Positions 8,546-16,154 of a DNA stretch of 40,052 nucleotides are shown piece after piece (positions within the stretch are counted from its first letter, which is position 1; each line of letters begins with the position of its first letter). The DNA lies in the NCBI GenBank assembly GCA_947169685.1, contig CAMVQS010000017.1:1-40052 (forward strand), read 5' to 3'. Below the pieces are notes generated by a model. The model saw only the letters and a program-made list of their open reading frames with translations, did no database searches and was not told the DNA's origin. The translations under genes were made by a program, and so were the position numbers. This DNA is from an uncultured Prevotella sp. GTDB lineage: Bacteria; Bacteroidota; Bacteroidia; Bacteroidales; Bacteroidaceae.

Positions 8546-9241
8546 CTATGGCACAACAGCCGTCAGCTCTTTGCCAATCTTTTGAATCGCCTCCGTAATA
8601 CGCTTTATCTGATTCGGGCTCGCGTTCTTAGTTCCTTTAGCATATCGCGAAAGCAAGCTCTGCTTTATATCCGTAACGCGACTGATAGCTGAGAAAGGAA
8701 CGTAAGGGATATAGGCATTCAACAACGATCTCGCATCAAGGAATTTATACTCAAACTCATACTTCTTTTTAGCAAGCCACCAGGGCACCTTATCACCATT
8801 GGCAGCCATTTCTTTTAGGTGAGAATCAATGCCCTCTTCAACTTCAATCTGCAATTCTGCAAATGTGTCGGCAGTAAACACAAAAGTCCCTGGCAAAAAA
8901 TCTGTAACCGATGCTGAGAAACCGTTCTCACACCAAGTTACCTCAACCCGAATTTTCTTGTCTAATACATTCATTTTAGGAAGTGGAAGTAATCTTAGGG
9001 CAGACAAATACGTTTCTATTTTCCACGCAATCTGTGTTATAGAGAAGCCCAACACCTCGGCATATTCTATCAGTTCAAGAATATCAATCCTTCTTGAACC
9101 GGCCTCCATTCTGGATATGGATTCCTGTCCGACATCCATCTTCCGAGCAAAAACATCCTGCCCCAGCTCCTGGCAATTGCGTTCATGCTGAAGCAGGTAT
9201 CCTATTTGCTCCCATCGTTTGTTATTCAATGCTTCGCTCAT
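8546..9241 (-). CDS. XRE HTH protein with HicB-like middle domain and second HTH
   Basis: A 231-residue protein in three parts. Residues about 20-70 are an XRE-type helix-turn-helix (QDVFARKMDVGQESISRMEA, then GSRRIDILELIEYAEVLGF). Residues about 95-150 look like a HicB-type partial RNase H fold (IRVEVTWCENGFSASVTDF and FAELQIEVEEGIDSHLKEMA). The end (AISRVTDIKQSLLSRYAKG, then NASPNQIKRITEAI) is a second HTH of the kind found at the C-terminus of HicB antitoxins. No HicA toxin gene is adjacent. A role as regulator of the restriction island or as an orphan antitoxin is possible; neither is shown. A minus-strand -7-like box (TACCTTTG, 9250-9257) lies just upstream. Confidence 0.7.
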   Translation of the reverse strand: MSEALNNKRWEQIGYLLQHERNCQELGQDVFARKMDVGQESISRMEAGSRRIDILELIEYAEVLGFSITQIAWKIETYLSALRLLPLPKMNVLDKKIRVEVTWCENGFSASVTDFLPGTFVFTADTFAELQIEVEEGIDSHLKEMAANGDKVPWWLAKKKYEFEYKFLDARSLLNAYIPYVPFSAISRVTDIKQSLLSRYAKGTKNASPNQIKRITEAIQKIGKELTAVVP

Positions 9242-9334
9242 ATCGGATGCAAAGGTAATAAAAATATTACCAAAACATCGAAAAATATGCGAAATTTGAC
9301 AAATCTGAACCTCAGTAGACCCAAAACCACAAAA

Positions 9335-9377
9335 TGTACGTATTGCAACCGAACGTGTTCGGGATGCAAGGTGTACA
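9335..9377. promoter_or_regulatory. 43-bp interrupted palindrome, possible operator
   Basis: Three nested inverted pairs share one centre: TGTAC/GTACA (9335-9339, 9373-9377), TTGCA/TGCAA and CCGAAC/GTTCGG (9349-9362). It lies in the 178-bp gap between the divergent HTH/HicB-like gene and the small gene starting at 9419. Position and symmetry suit a dimeric DNA-binding protein, perhaps the neighbouring regulator. Confidence 0.55.
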
Positions 9378-9418
9378 CGAAGTCCCTTGTTTTGTCAAAC
9401 TAACAACTTTCAAGAAAA

Positions 9419-9754
9419 ATGAAAAAGAAAGTTTTCAGCGCTGCCCGTCGAGGCAGCAAGCGAGTGAAAGGGATTTCAAGGGAAGTCCGAGTATTGGATC
9501 TACATTCTGCTTACGGCATCAACAAGGATGCTCTAAGCACGCTGATGGTGATGGCGAACCCGCACAAGAATGCACACCTATTCTACGAGGTGTGCAACAG
9601 CCTGCGTGGTTTCGATGCTCACTTGCAGGGTGTGATTGTGGAAGCTTTAGCCTTGTATTACACGGGCGAAGCATACACTATCACCAGCATTGAGCATGTC
9701 AACGAACTGCTAATAAACCTCTATCGCGAGTGTGACCTTATCAGTATGTCGTAA
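9419..9754 (+). CDS. Small hypothetical protein of the replication module
   Basis: A 111-residue protein that I do not recognise. It has a basic N-terminus (MKKKVFSAARRGSKRVKG) followed by a helical, mildly acidic body with ALSTLMVMANPHKNAHLFYE and IVEALALYYTGEAYTITS. There is no signal peptide, membrane segment or Cys cluster. The basic start would fit nucleic-acid binding, but this is weak evidence. It precedes the helicase and primase genes on the same strand, so it may belong to the same element. A different frame (9334-9693) overlaps it and is less likely, because it lacks a credible leader. Confidence 0.5.
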   Translation: MKKKVFSAARRGSKRVKGISREVRVLDLHSAYGINKDALSTLMVMANPHKNAHLFYEVCNSLRGFDAHLQGVIVEALALYYTGEAYTITSIEHVNELLINLYRECDLISMS

Positions 9755-9846
9755 CCCTCTCTTTTGCTTGGGCAGTGCGGATGGCTTTTAGTGCCTCCGC
9801 ACGGTTGCCCTTGCAATCGGAAACGAAAATCATTATATTCCGCAAA

Positions 9847-11343
9847 ATGAACAGGAACAAGAATAACAAAATAGAAAAGGATATGAAAAGTAAGATTGAT
9901 CCCTTAACAAAAGAACTTGCTGCAAAGCATAGTGAGTTGGAAGCACAGCGCAAGGTGCGCGAGAAAGAGTTAGGTGACCTTAACCTGGGTAGAATCTTGG
10001 GTGGCATCCAGTCGAAAGCAGAGACCATCGCGGCGATTAGAGATGTGACCAAGGGTAAAGGCGACAAGAAGATTATGCAGGTGGTGGAAACTGAGATTAT
10101 CCGCTCTGCTGATGGCGCTCTGTGGTGCCCCGACTACTCTTCGCGTCCGAATGCCGAGCAGGACATTAACTGTTTTGTGAAGACTCATTGGGTTGCGATT
10201 GATGCACCCGTCTGGAAGTATTTCGTCGTCCAATGTGCCGAACGTTGTGGACTGCCTCAGGAATTGAAGATGGACGCTGACTTTATGAAGAAGTTAGTTA
10301 ACCATACAGCCTTCAACTTCTTTAAGGCGCTCAAGGCCAACATTCCCTACGATGAGGTGTGGCTCAACATGCCTGACGAGACTTTGGTTATCAATAGCAA
10401 AGGTAACGTCAGCAGCCATCCGCATCGTCAGGATGATTTGTTCTTCTATTGTCTCAGCTACTATTTTGATCCAAACGCTGAATGTCCGACCTGGCAGGCT
10501 TTCCTTGACCGCGTGCTACCTGAGGCAGAGGCTCAGAAGGTGCTGGCGGAGTATTTCTGTTACATACTGATGAAGACTCATCGCTATGAGCGTATGCTGT
10601 GGCTCTATGGCCCAGGTCAAAACGGCAAGTCAACGGTATTGAACGTACTGGAAGCCCTATTGGGTTCTGCCAACATCAGTACCATCAGCCTGTCGCAGTT
10701 GACCAAAGACCAGAAAATCCGTTATGGCATTGAACACAAGATGTTGAACATCAGTTCTGAAACCGGTCGCGACATAGATGCTGATGTATTGAAACAATTG
10801 GTCACAGGCGAGAAGGTTACCATTGAGCGTAAGTACCACGATGCCCGCCAGACGGATGACTATGGCAAGTTCATCGTGGCCACCAACAACATGCCCAAGG
10901 CTGAGGATACCTTTGCCTTCTTCCGTCGATTGATAATCATGCCCTTCGTAGTTGTCATACCTGATAGCGAGAAGGATACCCACCTGATAGACAAGCTCAA
11001 GGAGGAACTGCCAGGCATTTTAAACTGGGCACTTGAAGCTTTTCCCGGACTGGTAGAGCGCAACGAGTTTACTGAAAGTGAGATGTGTAACCAGGCCCTG
11101 AAAAGATATAAGGCTCAGGCCGACAGCGTGTTCCTGTTTATTGAACAGATGTGTCAGAAGTCAGCCGACGCAACGCGTGGCGATTATCTCTATACGCATT
11201 ACCAAAACTTCTGCCAGTTCATGAGACTGGATAAGAAAGTTGGCCGTAACGACTTTTACAAGCAGCTGGCCGCACATGGTTTTAAGCCGGTGCCTAACGA
11301 TGGCAAAGATGCCAAGATGTTTAACTTGAAACTCTCGGAATAA
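9847..11343 (+). CDS. Phage/plasmid-type SF3 helicase (D5/P4 family)
   Basis: About 498 residues. The C-terminal two thirds is a superfamily 3 helicase of the D5/P4 primase-helicase type: Walker A GPGQNGKSTVLNVLEALLG, then MLNISSETGRDIDADVLK and LVTGEKVTIERKYHDA, the sensor-1-like FIVATNNMP, and the arginine-containing FFRRLIIMPF. A winged-helix-like tail (GRNDFYKQLAAHGFKPV) follows. The N-terminal 70 residues are a charged coiled coil. No primase active site is present in this protein; the next gene supplies one. Start is uncertain: 9847, or 9883 (MKSKIDPLTKEL), which is preceded by AAAAGG. Such proteins start replication of plasmids, phages and integrated elements. Confidence 0.85.
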   Translation: MNRNKNNKIEKDMKSKIDPLTKELAAKHSELEAQRKVREKELGDLNLGRILGGIQSKAETIAAIRDVTKGKGDKKIMQVVETEIIRSADGALWCPDYSSRPNAEQDINCFVKTHWVAIDAPVWKYFVVQCAERCGLPQELKMDADFMKKLVNHTAFNFFKALKANIPYDEVWLNMPDETLVINSKGNVSSHPHRQDDLFFYCLSYYFDPNAECPTWQAFLDRVLPEAEAQKVLAEYFCYILMKTHRYERMLWLYGPGQNGKSTVLNVLEALLGSANISTISLSQLTKDQKIRYGIEHKMLNISSETGRDIDADVLKQLVTGEKVTIERKYHDARQTDDYGKFIVATNNMPKAEDTFAFFRRLIIMPFVVVIPDSEKDTHLIDKLKEELPGILNWALEAFPGLVERNEFTESEMCNQALKRYKAQADSVFLFIEQMCQKSADATRGDYLYTHYQNFCQFMRLDKKVGRNDFYKQLAAHGFKPVPNDGKDAKMFNLKLSE

Positions 11344-11344
11344 T

Positions 11345-12442
11345 ATGGACAAACAACACAATCGCTACGACGACCACCGCCTTAACAACCTTAACATCGT
11401 TGAGGTGGCTCGTCGTTTGAACCTCAAGCTCCATCGGGCAGGTGTCAACTTCAAGACCAATTGCCTATGGCATCCCGACAGTAACCCATCGCTCATGCTC
11501 TATAATAAAACCGGCGAACAGCATTGCCATTGCTATTCGTGCGGTGCCCACCATTCGGTCATTGACCTCGTAATGGAGGCTGGAGGTTGGAATTTTCAGA
11601 AGGCCTGTGAATGGCTCTCACTGGAATTTGGCATCGGCACTATAAAGTCATGGAACTATATCCCTACGCCACTACCGCGAGTTGCCGAGCCGACCCCACC
11701 GAAGGAGTACCAATACATCCCGATGGAGATGATCGACCCGCTGGTGTCGGTTGATAGTTCTCTGTGCCAGTGTCTGATGCGCATGGCGCATACTAAGGAT
11801 GCTCTGTGGACTCCCCAGGCGATTGAATGGCAAGTGGAGGAATATCGTCTTGGATGCTGTTCGCTATGGGGTAAGGACGATTGGACGGTGTATCCCTGCA
11901 TCGACTACTGGGGACGTGTCTGTAACCTCAAAGTGCAACACTATGACACCACACCCGGATCTGCTCGTTACGGTCATGATGACATTGGGAACAGTTATTG
12001 GTTGGCCAGCATGTGGTTGAAGGATGGAAAGCTGAAGCCAGAGGCTGGGAAAAAGGTTGAGGATGTCAGGTTCCGCAACAACTGCTTGTTTGGCGAACAT
12101 CTGCTCAAACGTTATCCATCTACTCAGGTGGCATTGGTCGAAAGCCCTAAGAACGCTATTTTCGGTGCCTTAGCCTTTCCTGAGATGGTTTGGATTGCTG
12201 CCGGAAATAAACATAACTTGAATCGCGAGGTTCTTGAACCGCTTCGAAACCGTGAAGTCTTAGCAATACCTGACCGAGATGCGATTCCATTGTGGACTAG
12301 TACGCTGGAAGGTATGCGCGACCTGGCCAACTTCACCGTCAGTGACTTTTGTGAGCATCATGCACCAGAGGGACAGCTAAAGTTCGATATTGCCGACTAT
12401 CTGCAAGGGGATTTTAATGGACTTTTATCAGATGACAAATAG
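11345..12442 (+). CDS. CHC2 zinc-finger / Toprim-like primase
   Basis: A 365-residue protein starting one base after the helicase stop. Residues about 10-85 form a CHC2 zinc-binding domain: CLWHPDSNPSLMLY gives Cys and His, HCHCYSCGAHHSVIDLVM gives the two remaining Cys. The C-terminal part is Toprim-like, with VALVESPKNAIFGALAF (the catalytic Glu) and VLAIPDRDAIPLW (the DxD). It resembles the Bacteroidetes DUF6371/Toprim proteins. With the helicase before it this makes a two-gene priming and unwinding module, probably from a mobile element. No integrase, relaxase, terminase or capsid gene is nearby. Confidence 0.82.
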   Translation: MDKQHNRYDDHRLNNLNIVEVARRLNLKLHRAGVNFKTNCLWHPDSNPSLMLYNKTGEQHCHCYSCGAHHSVIDLVMEAGGWNFQKACEWLSLEFGIGTIKSWNYIPTPLPRVAEPTPPKEYQYIPMEMIDPLVSVDSSLCQCLMRMAHTKDALWTPQAIEWQVEEYRLGCCSLWGKDDWTVYPCIDYWGRVCNLKVQHYDTTPGSARYGHDDIGNSYWLASMWLKDGKLKPEAGKKVEDVRFRNNCLFGEHLLKRYPSTQVALVESPKNAIFGALAFPEMVWIAAGNKHNLNREVLEPLRNREVLAIPDRDAIPLWTSTLEGMRDLANFTVSDFCEHHAPEGQLKFDIADYLQGDFNGLLSDDK

Positions 12443-12640
12443 CGCCCAATTCGTTTATTCACAGAGGCTTACGTTAGAAGTTTATGGATTATTTGCTATT
12501 TATCACAATAAAAATAAATTTTGTAATTTCTTTTTCAATTTTTGAGAAATATCTTGAAAAAATCCCAATACAATCAGTACAACAAACTATAATTCAAAGC
12601 TTTGCTATATTTGAAAGACCAACAAAAACCCCACAAATAT
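12443..12640. other. AT-rich intergenic stretch, no gene seen
   Basis: About 200 bp of strongly AT-rich sequence between the primase stop and the 22-bp repeat array. A 62-codon open frame crosses it but has low-complexity composition and no leader. No terminator, tRNA or attachment repeat could be recognised. Confidence 0.5.
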
Positions 12641-12743
12641 GCCGTTCTGACCCTCTCAGAACGGCGTTTTAAGTGGGTCAAAGTGGCGTTCTAAGGTGGT
12701 CAGAACGGCGTATTGAGGGTGTGAAAATGGCGTTTTTCTGAGG
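12641..12743. repeat. 22-bp-period tandem array upstream of the HU-like gene
   Basis: Successive units start at 12641, 12663, 12685, 12707 and 12729 (the last partial), exactly 22 bp apart. All start with GCCGT or GGCGT. Two keep a dyad (GTTCTGA ... TCAGAAC in the first, GTTCT ... AGAAC in the third). The middle of each unit varies, with GTGGGTCA, GGTGGTCA and GGGTGTGA as related forms. The array ends 43 bp before the -33 box of the HU-like gene promoter. Confidence 0.8.
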
Positions 12744-12786
12744 ATAAAAAAAGTTGATAATTTGTTGAAAATAAATGGATTAAAAC

Positions 12787-12817
12787 TTGCATATATCAAG
12801 TTTTTTTTGTACCTTTG
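12787..12817 (+). promoter_or_regulatory. Promoter of the HU-like gene
   Basis: TTG (12787-12789), a 20-bp spacer and TACCTTTG (12810-12817) fit the Bacteroidetes consensus. The ATG is 60 bp downstream, leaving an untranslated leader with a short hairpin (CAGTC ... GACTG, 12826-12841). Confidence 0.75.
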
Positions 12818-12877
12818 TACTGTAACAGTCAAGGAGGACTGTAGAGCTTTTCATTAACCCTAATAATCTGTTTAGTT

Positions 12878-13360
12878 ATGGCAGTACGTTATGTTTTGCA
12901 GAAATGCAACAACCAGAAGTCGGACAACTACGGGCAGTACGTGGCTCGTGTCCGCACGCTGGGCACCATCTCGACCGCTGAGCTGTCGGAGCAGGTGCAG
13001 CAGAACGCTTCGGTGAAGCGCTCTGACGTGAAGGCCGTCATCGAGGAGTTCGTTGACGTGCTGAAGGAGAAGCTGGGTGAAGGCTTCTCAGTGAAGATCG
13101 ACGGAATAGGGACCTTCTCGCCCCGCATCCGCGCCAAGTACCAGCAGGTGACCGCCGAGAGTCCCTACGACATCGACAAGTTGGACAACAAGGGTAATCG
13201 TGCCGGCATCGTCAGCGTGGGTGTCCTGTTCCGTCCTGAGCGTAAGCGCACCTCAGCAGGCAGCATCCAGACGCTGATGCCCGAGCGCAAGCTCAGAAAG
13301 TGGGAGAACTACGTCCAGCAGACCACGCCGTCCGGCAACGGTGGCGGTGGCAACGGATAG
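12878..13360 (+). CDS. HU-family DNA-binding protein with Gly-rich tail
   Basis: A 160-residue member of the HU/IHF fold as found in Bacteroidetes HU-HIG proteins. Residues about 30-125 carry the HU core (TISTAELSEQVQQNASVKRS, VIEEFVDVLKEKLGEGFSVK, then DGIGTFSPRIRAKY). The N-terminus (MAVRYVLQKCNNQ) is the usual strand extension of this subgroup. The C-terminus is a flexible tail ending TPSGNGGGGNG. It should bind and bend DNA and act in nucleoid structure. It stands alone behind its own promoter and ends in a strong terminator. The 22-bp array lies directly upstream, so regulation through that array is possible but unproven. Confidence 0.9.
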   Translation: MAVRYVLQKCNNQKSDNYGQYVARVRTLGTISTAELSEQVQQNASVKRSDVKAVIEEFVDVLKEKLGEGFSVKIDGIGTFSPRIRAKYQQVTAESPYDIDKLDNKGNRAGIVSVGVLFRPERKRTSAGSIQTLMPERKLRKWENYVQQTTPSGNGGGGNG

Positions 13361-13376
13361 TCCGACCTCTGAACAC

Positions 13377-13409
13377 AAAGAAGCGAGCCGCGAGGCCCGC
13401 TTCTTTTTT
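13377..13409. terminator. Shared terminator of the HU-like and cytidylate-kinase-like genes
   Basis: Stem AAAGAAGCGAGCC / GGCCCGCTTCTTT with a GCGA loop and one mismatch, followed by a T-run. It sits between the HU-like gene stop and the stop of the convergent minus-strand gene at 13410, and has A-runs on the other side, so it can serve both. Confidence 0.88.
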
Positions 13410-14030
13410 TTACTCAATACACTTCATGAGGAAATCGACGGCACCATTGATGCCGAAGCTGCGGACATCGAGCGAGATGTCGTAGTTGCGGGCGTCGCAC
13501 CAGTCGCGACCTGTAAATGTCTTGGTGTAGAGCTCACGACTGAAGTCGTTATCGACAATCATGGCTGCTGCATCCGCCTCGCTGATGTCGTACTTCTCGG
13601 CAATACGACGTTTGCGGCAGTCAACGCTAGAGTGGATAAAAATCTTCAAAGCGTTGGGGTAGTCGGCAAAGATGTCGAAGCCGCAGCGTCCGATGACGAC
13701 GCACGACTCCTTCTCGGCAATGTGGCGGATGATGTCTGCCTGTGCACGGAAGAGGGCATGACTGGTCTGGTCTTTCTCCTGACCGTTGTACTCGGCATTG
13801 GCCATATAGGTGCGGTAGAAGTTGGTGAAGTCGTCGCGCCACATGGGGTTGCGAAGCTCAATCTTCTCTACGGCGTCCTCAACGGTTCTCATGCGCGAGG
13901 CCACCTCGTTCAGAATCTGCTTGTCGAGCAGTTTCACTCCGAGCCGTCGTGCCAGCTCGGTGCCAATCTCGTGACCGCCTGTTCCGAACTGGCGGCTGAT
14001 GGTGATGATGAATTTTTCCTTGCTGTTCAT
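13410..14030 (-). CDS. Cytidylate-kinase-like protein
   Basis: A 206-residue P-loop kinase of the cytidylate-kinase-like family (Cytidylate_kin2). The N-terminus FIITISRQFGTGGHEIGTEL carries a modified Walker A typical of this group, then ARRLGVKLLDKQILNEVASR, the conserved VVIGRCGFDIFADYPNALKI, and RKRRIAEKYDISEADAAAMI with the lid-like arginines. The start is MNSKEKF at 14030; the longer frame upstream runs into the promoter. The family is widespread in Bacteroidetes and Firmicutes beside a separate housekeeping cmk. Substrate is not established. A minus-strand -7 box (TATTTTTG, 14063-14070) lies 32 bp before the start. Confidence 0.85.
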   Translation of the reverse strand: MNSKEKFIITISRQFGTGGHEIGTELARRLGVKLLDKQILNEVASRMRTVEDAVEKIELRNPMWRDDFTNFYRTYMANAEYNGQEKDQTSHALFRAQADIIRHIAEKESCVVIGRCGFDIFADYPNALKIFIHSSVDCRKRRIAEKYDISEADAAAMIVDNDFSRELYTKTFTGRDWCDARNYDISLDVRSFGINGAVDFLMKCIE

Positions 14031-14113
14031 AGTCTTAGTATTTTGATAACGTTTTCTGTCTGCAAAAATACAAAAAACTTCTGAGAAATGCAAGTTTTTT
14101 ACAAATTTTCTAA

Positions 14114-14268
14114 GGAGTTAAGAGGAGTTAGGGGGAGTTAGGAGGAGTTAAGGGACATATGTTTTGCTATCGTTACGTCTTCGGGGTGGCAGGAGTATTG
14201 TCCCTTAACTCCCCGCCGAAGGCGAGGCCCATAGGGCCGATAACTCCTCTTAACTCCCCTTTATCTCC
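14114..14268. repeat. 155-bp palindromic intergenic element, copy 1
   Basis: The left arm is a run of 10-bp GGAGTTA-type units, the right arm the complementary TAACTCC units, with AGTTAAGGGAC (14146-14156) matching GTCCCTTAACT (14200-14210). The right half also holds the palindromic GGCCCATAGGGCC. Copy 2 at 18105-18259 differs at only two positions that I can find. The right end lies about 10 bp from the stop codon of the minus-strand LytTR regulator gene, so it is transcribed as the 3' UTR of that gene. Confidence 0.85.
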
Positions 14269-14277
14269 ATCTAATCT

Positions 14278-15009
14278 TTACATGGAACGACCGAGGAAAC
14301 GCTTGTCCAGATATTGCTGGAAAGCATCACGATACATGTCGCCGATGGGCAGGTAGGTGTCGGCATCGAGGATGATGCGGTTCTTGTTGACCTCCTGTAC
14401 CTGCTGCAGGTTGACGATGTAGGAACGGTGGATGCGCATAAAGGTGTCGGGCAGCCACTCTTCCAGCTTCTTCATGGAGAGCAGGGTGGTGACGGGCTTC
14501 GCCTCGCCCTCGATATAGATGCGCAAGTATTCCGACATAGCCTCCACGTAGCGTATCTTGCTGACTTGGATGCGTACCACGCGGTAATCGGACTTCACGT
14601 AGAGCGAGTCATCGTCGGCATGGACGGCAGGCGCAGCCTGCTGCTGTGCCTCGCTGGTCAAACGCTCCTGGAGCCTGTTGGCAGCACGGCGGAACTCGTC
14701 GAGGCCAAAGGGCTTGAGCAGGTAATCGACGGCATTGACGCGGAAGCCATCGACGGCATAGTCGGCATAGGCGGTGGTGAAGACCACCAGGGGCGGTGCA
14801 GCCAAAGACTTGACAAAGTCCATGCCGTTGAGGTCGGGCATGTTGATGTCGCAAAACAGGGCATCGATGGCCTCTTTCTGCAGGATGGCATGTGCCTCTA
14901 CAGCGTTACTGGCTTTACCGGCCAGTTCGAGGAACGGTACTTTCTCAATGTAGGTGACAAGTTGCTGGAGTGCCAGCGGCTCGTCGTCAATGGCAAGACA
15001 TCTAATCAT
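14278..15009 (-). CDS. LytTR-family response regulator
   Basis: A 243-residue two-component regulator. Residues 1-120 form a receiver domain: IRCLAIDDEPLALQQL with the acidic pair, LFCDINMPDLNGMDFVKSL with the phospho-acceptor Asp, VVFTTAYADYAVDGF with the Thr, and VDYLLKPFGLDEFRRAAN with the Lys. A linker with a Gln/Ala-rich stretch leads to a C-terminal LytTR DNA-binding domain (DDSLYVKSDYRVVRIQVSKI, VEAMSEYLRIYIEG, TFMRIHRSYIVNLQQVQEV). Its start overlaps the sensor kinase stop by 4 bp, so the two are translationally coupled. The likely target is a direct-repeat LytTR site not identified here. Confidence 0.95.
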   Translation of the reverse strand: MIRCLAIDDEPLALQQLVTYIEKVPFLELAGKASNAVEAHAILQKEAIDALFCDINMPDLNGMDFVKSLAAPPLVVFTTAYADYAVDGFRVNAVDYLLKPFGLDEFRRAANRLQERLTSEAQQQAAPAVHADDDSLYVKSDYRVVRIQVSKIRYVEAMSEYLRIYIEGEAKPVTTLLSMKKLEEWLPDTFMRIHRSYIVNLQQVQEVNKNRIILDADTYLPIGDMYRDAFQQYLDKRFLGRSM

Positions 15010-16118
15010 AGGGGTATTGTCAGTTCAATATGGTAGGTATTTGTATTATCATTGATATTCAGCGTATAGCGGCTGCCGTAGATGAGTTCCAGGCGTTCGC
15101 GGATATTCTTCAGTCCTACGCCGCCCTGTTGCTGGCTGGAGGCTGTGGGCTGTTTGCTGTTGCGGCACTGGAAGGTTAGCATGCCGTTCTCGATGGTGGC
15201 GCCTACCTCAACGAAGGACTGTTGCTGGTAGCTGATGCCATGCTTGAAGGCGTTTTCCACGAAGGTGACGAAGAGCAGGGGAGGCACTTCGCTGCCAGCA
15301 GGAGCCGAAGGCAGATTGACGGTAATCTGCACATTGTCCGTATAGCGCAGGCTCATCAGCGTGATGTAGTTCTGCAGGAACCCCAGTTCGGCACTGAGTG
15401 GCACCATCTTCTTGTTGCCCTCATAGAGCACGAAGCGCATCATCTTCGACAGTTCGAGGATGGTATGCTTGGCTTTCTCGGGGTCAATATCCACGAGTGC
15501 GTGGATGTTGTTGAGCGTGTTCATGAAGAAGTGAGGGTTGATCTGGTAGCGCAGGTATTCCAGCTGTCGCTCCAGGTTCTGCTTCTCCAGTTCGGCCAAT
15601 TGCTGCTGGTCGTGCCTCTGCTTGAAGTAGAGTTTGACGCCGAGGTTCATGCCCAGCATCAAGATGAGCATGATGACGCTTACGACGTCGTGCTGTCCCA
15701 TGATGACAGGAGCATGCTTGCGGAAGTGAGGCATGGGCTTGCGTGGCTCGTGGTCGAAGTCGTCGAGGGGGCGTGGGGGAAGACCTTGTTCTGTGGGGAC
15801 AGGACCGAAGCGTCTCTCGTCAGGACGACTGGTGCATTGCCATACGGCAAAGGCTGCGACCATAACGGCCACCAGTGTGAAGTAGGTCCAGCGTCGTCCG
15901 CGATAGACCAGCAGGGGGGCCAACAGGAAGTTGTGCACCAGGAAGGCTGCGAGGAAGAACAGCAGCTTACGCCACACCAACAACACCTCCAGCCAGCTGA
16001 AGGCCAGCTGTGTGTCGGTGGTGGAGCGTATATAGAGACTGAGCACTGGCGCTATGAAGAGCAGGCTCCACAGCGCCAGGTACGTCAGGTTTTCATATTT
16101 CTGCTGATTCTTCATCAT
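15006..16118 (-). CDS. LytS-like sensor histidine kinase
   Basis: About 370 residues. The N-terminal 170 residues hold three or four membrane helices (LALWSLLFIAPVLSLYI, LLFFLAAFLVHNFLLAPLLV, YFTLVAVMVAAFAVW, VISVIMLILMLGMNLG-type) around a Pro- and Arg-rich loop. A coiled coil (QQLAELEKQNLERQLEYLRY) follows, then the His_kinase domain with QINPHFFMNTLNNIHALV, where HFFMN carries the phospho-acceptor His. An HATPase domain has PPLLFVTFVENAFKHGIS (N box) and GVGLKNIRERLELIYG (G box). The start is set at MMKNQQKY (16118); 16136 is an alternative. The preceding beta-helix lipoprotein gene stops 36 bp upstream and is probably in the same operon. Confidence 0.93.
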   Translation of the reverse strand: MMKNQQKYENLTYLALWSLLFIAPVLSLYIRSTTDTQLAFSWLEVLLVWRKLLFFLAAFLVHNFLLAPLLVYRGRRWTYFTLVAVMVAAFAVWQCTSRPDERRFGPVPTEQGLPPRPLDDFDHEPRKPMPHFRKHAPVIMGQHDVVSVIMLILMLGMNLGVKLYFKQRHDQQQLAELEKQNLERQLEYLRYQINPHFFMNTLNNIHALVDIDPEKAKHTILELSKMMRFVLYEGNKKMVPLSAELGFLQNYITLMSLRYTDNVQITVNLPSAPAGSEVPPLLFVTFVENAFKHGISYQQQSFVEVGATIENGMLTFQCRNSKQPTASSQQQGGVGLKNIRERLELIYGSRYTLNINDNTNTYHIELTIPL

Positions 16119-16154
16119 TTTATATAACGTCAGCATACGGGCTTTTATTGTGTA

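Noticed and set aside
9250..9274. Full promoter for the HTH/HicB-like gene
   Set aside because: TACCTTTG is present on the minus strand, but the nearest TTTG gives a 13-bp spacer, too short for the consensus; only the -7 box is noted.
9334..9693. 119-codon frame overlapping the small gene at 9419
   Set aside because: It starts in the middle of the long palindrome, has Cys/Arg/Gln-rich composition typical of an out-of-frame translation, and conflicts with the better frame at 9419.
12484..12672. 62-codon open frame after the primase
   Set aside because: AT-driven composition, no leader or family resemblance, and it runs into the 22-bp repeats.
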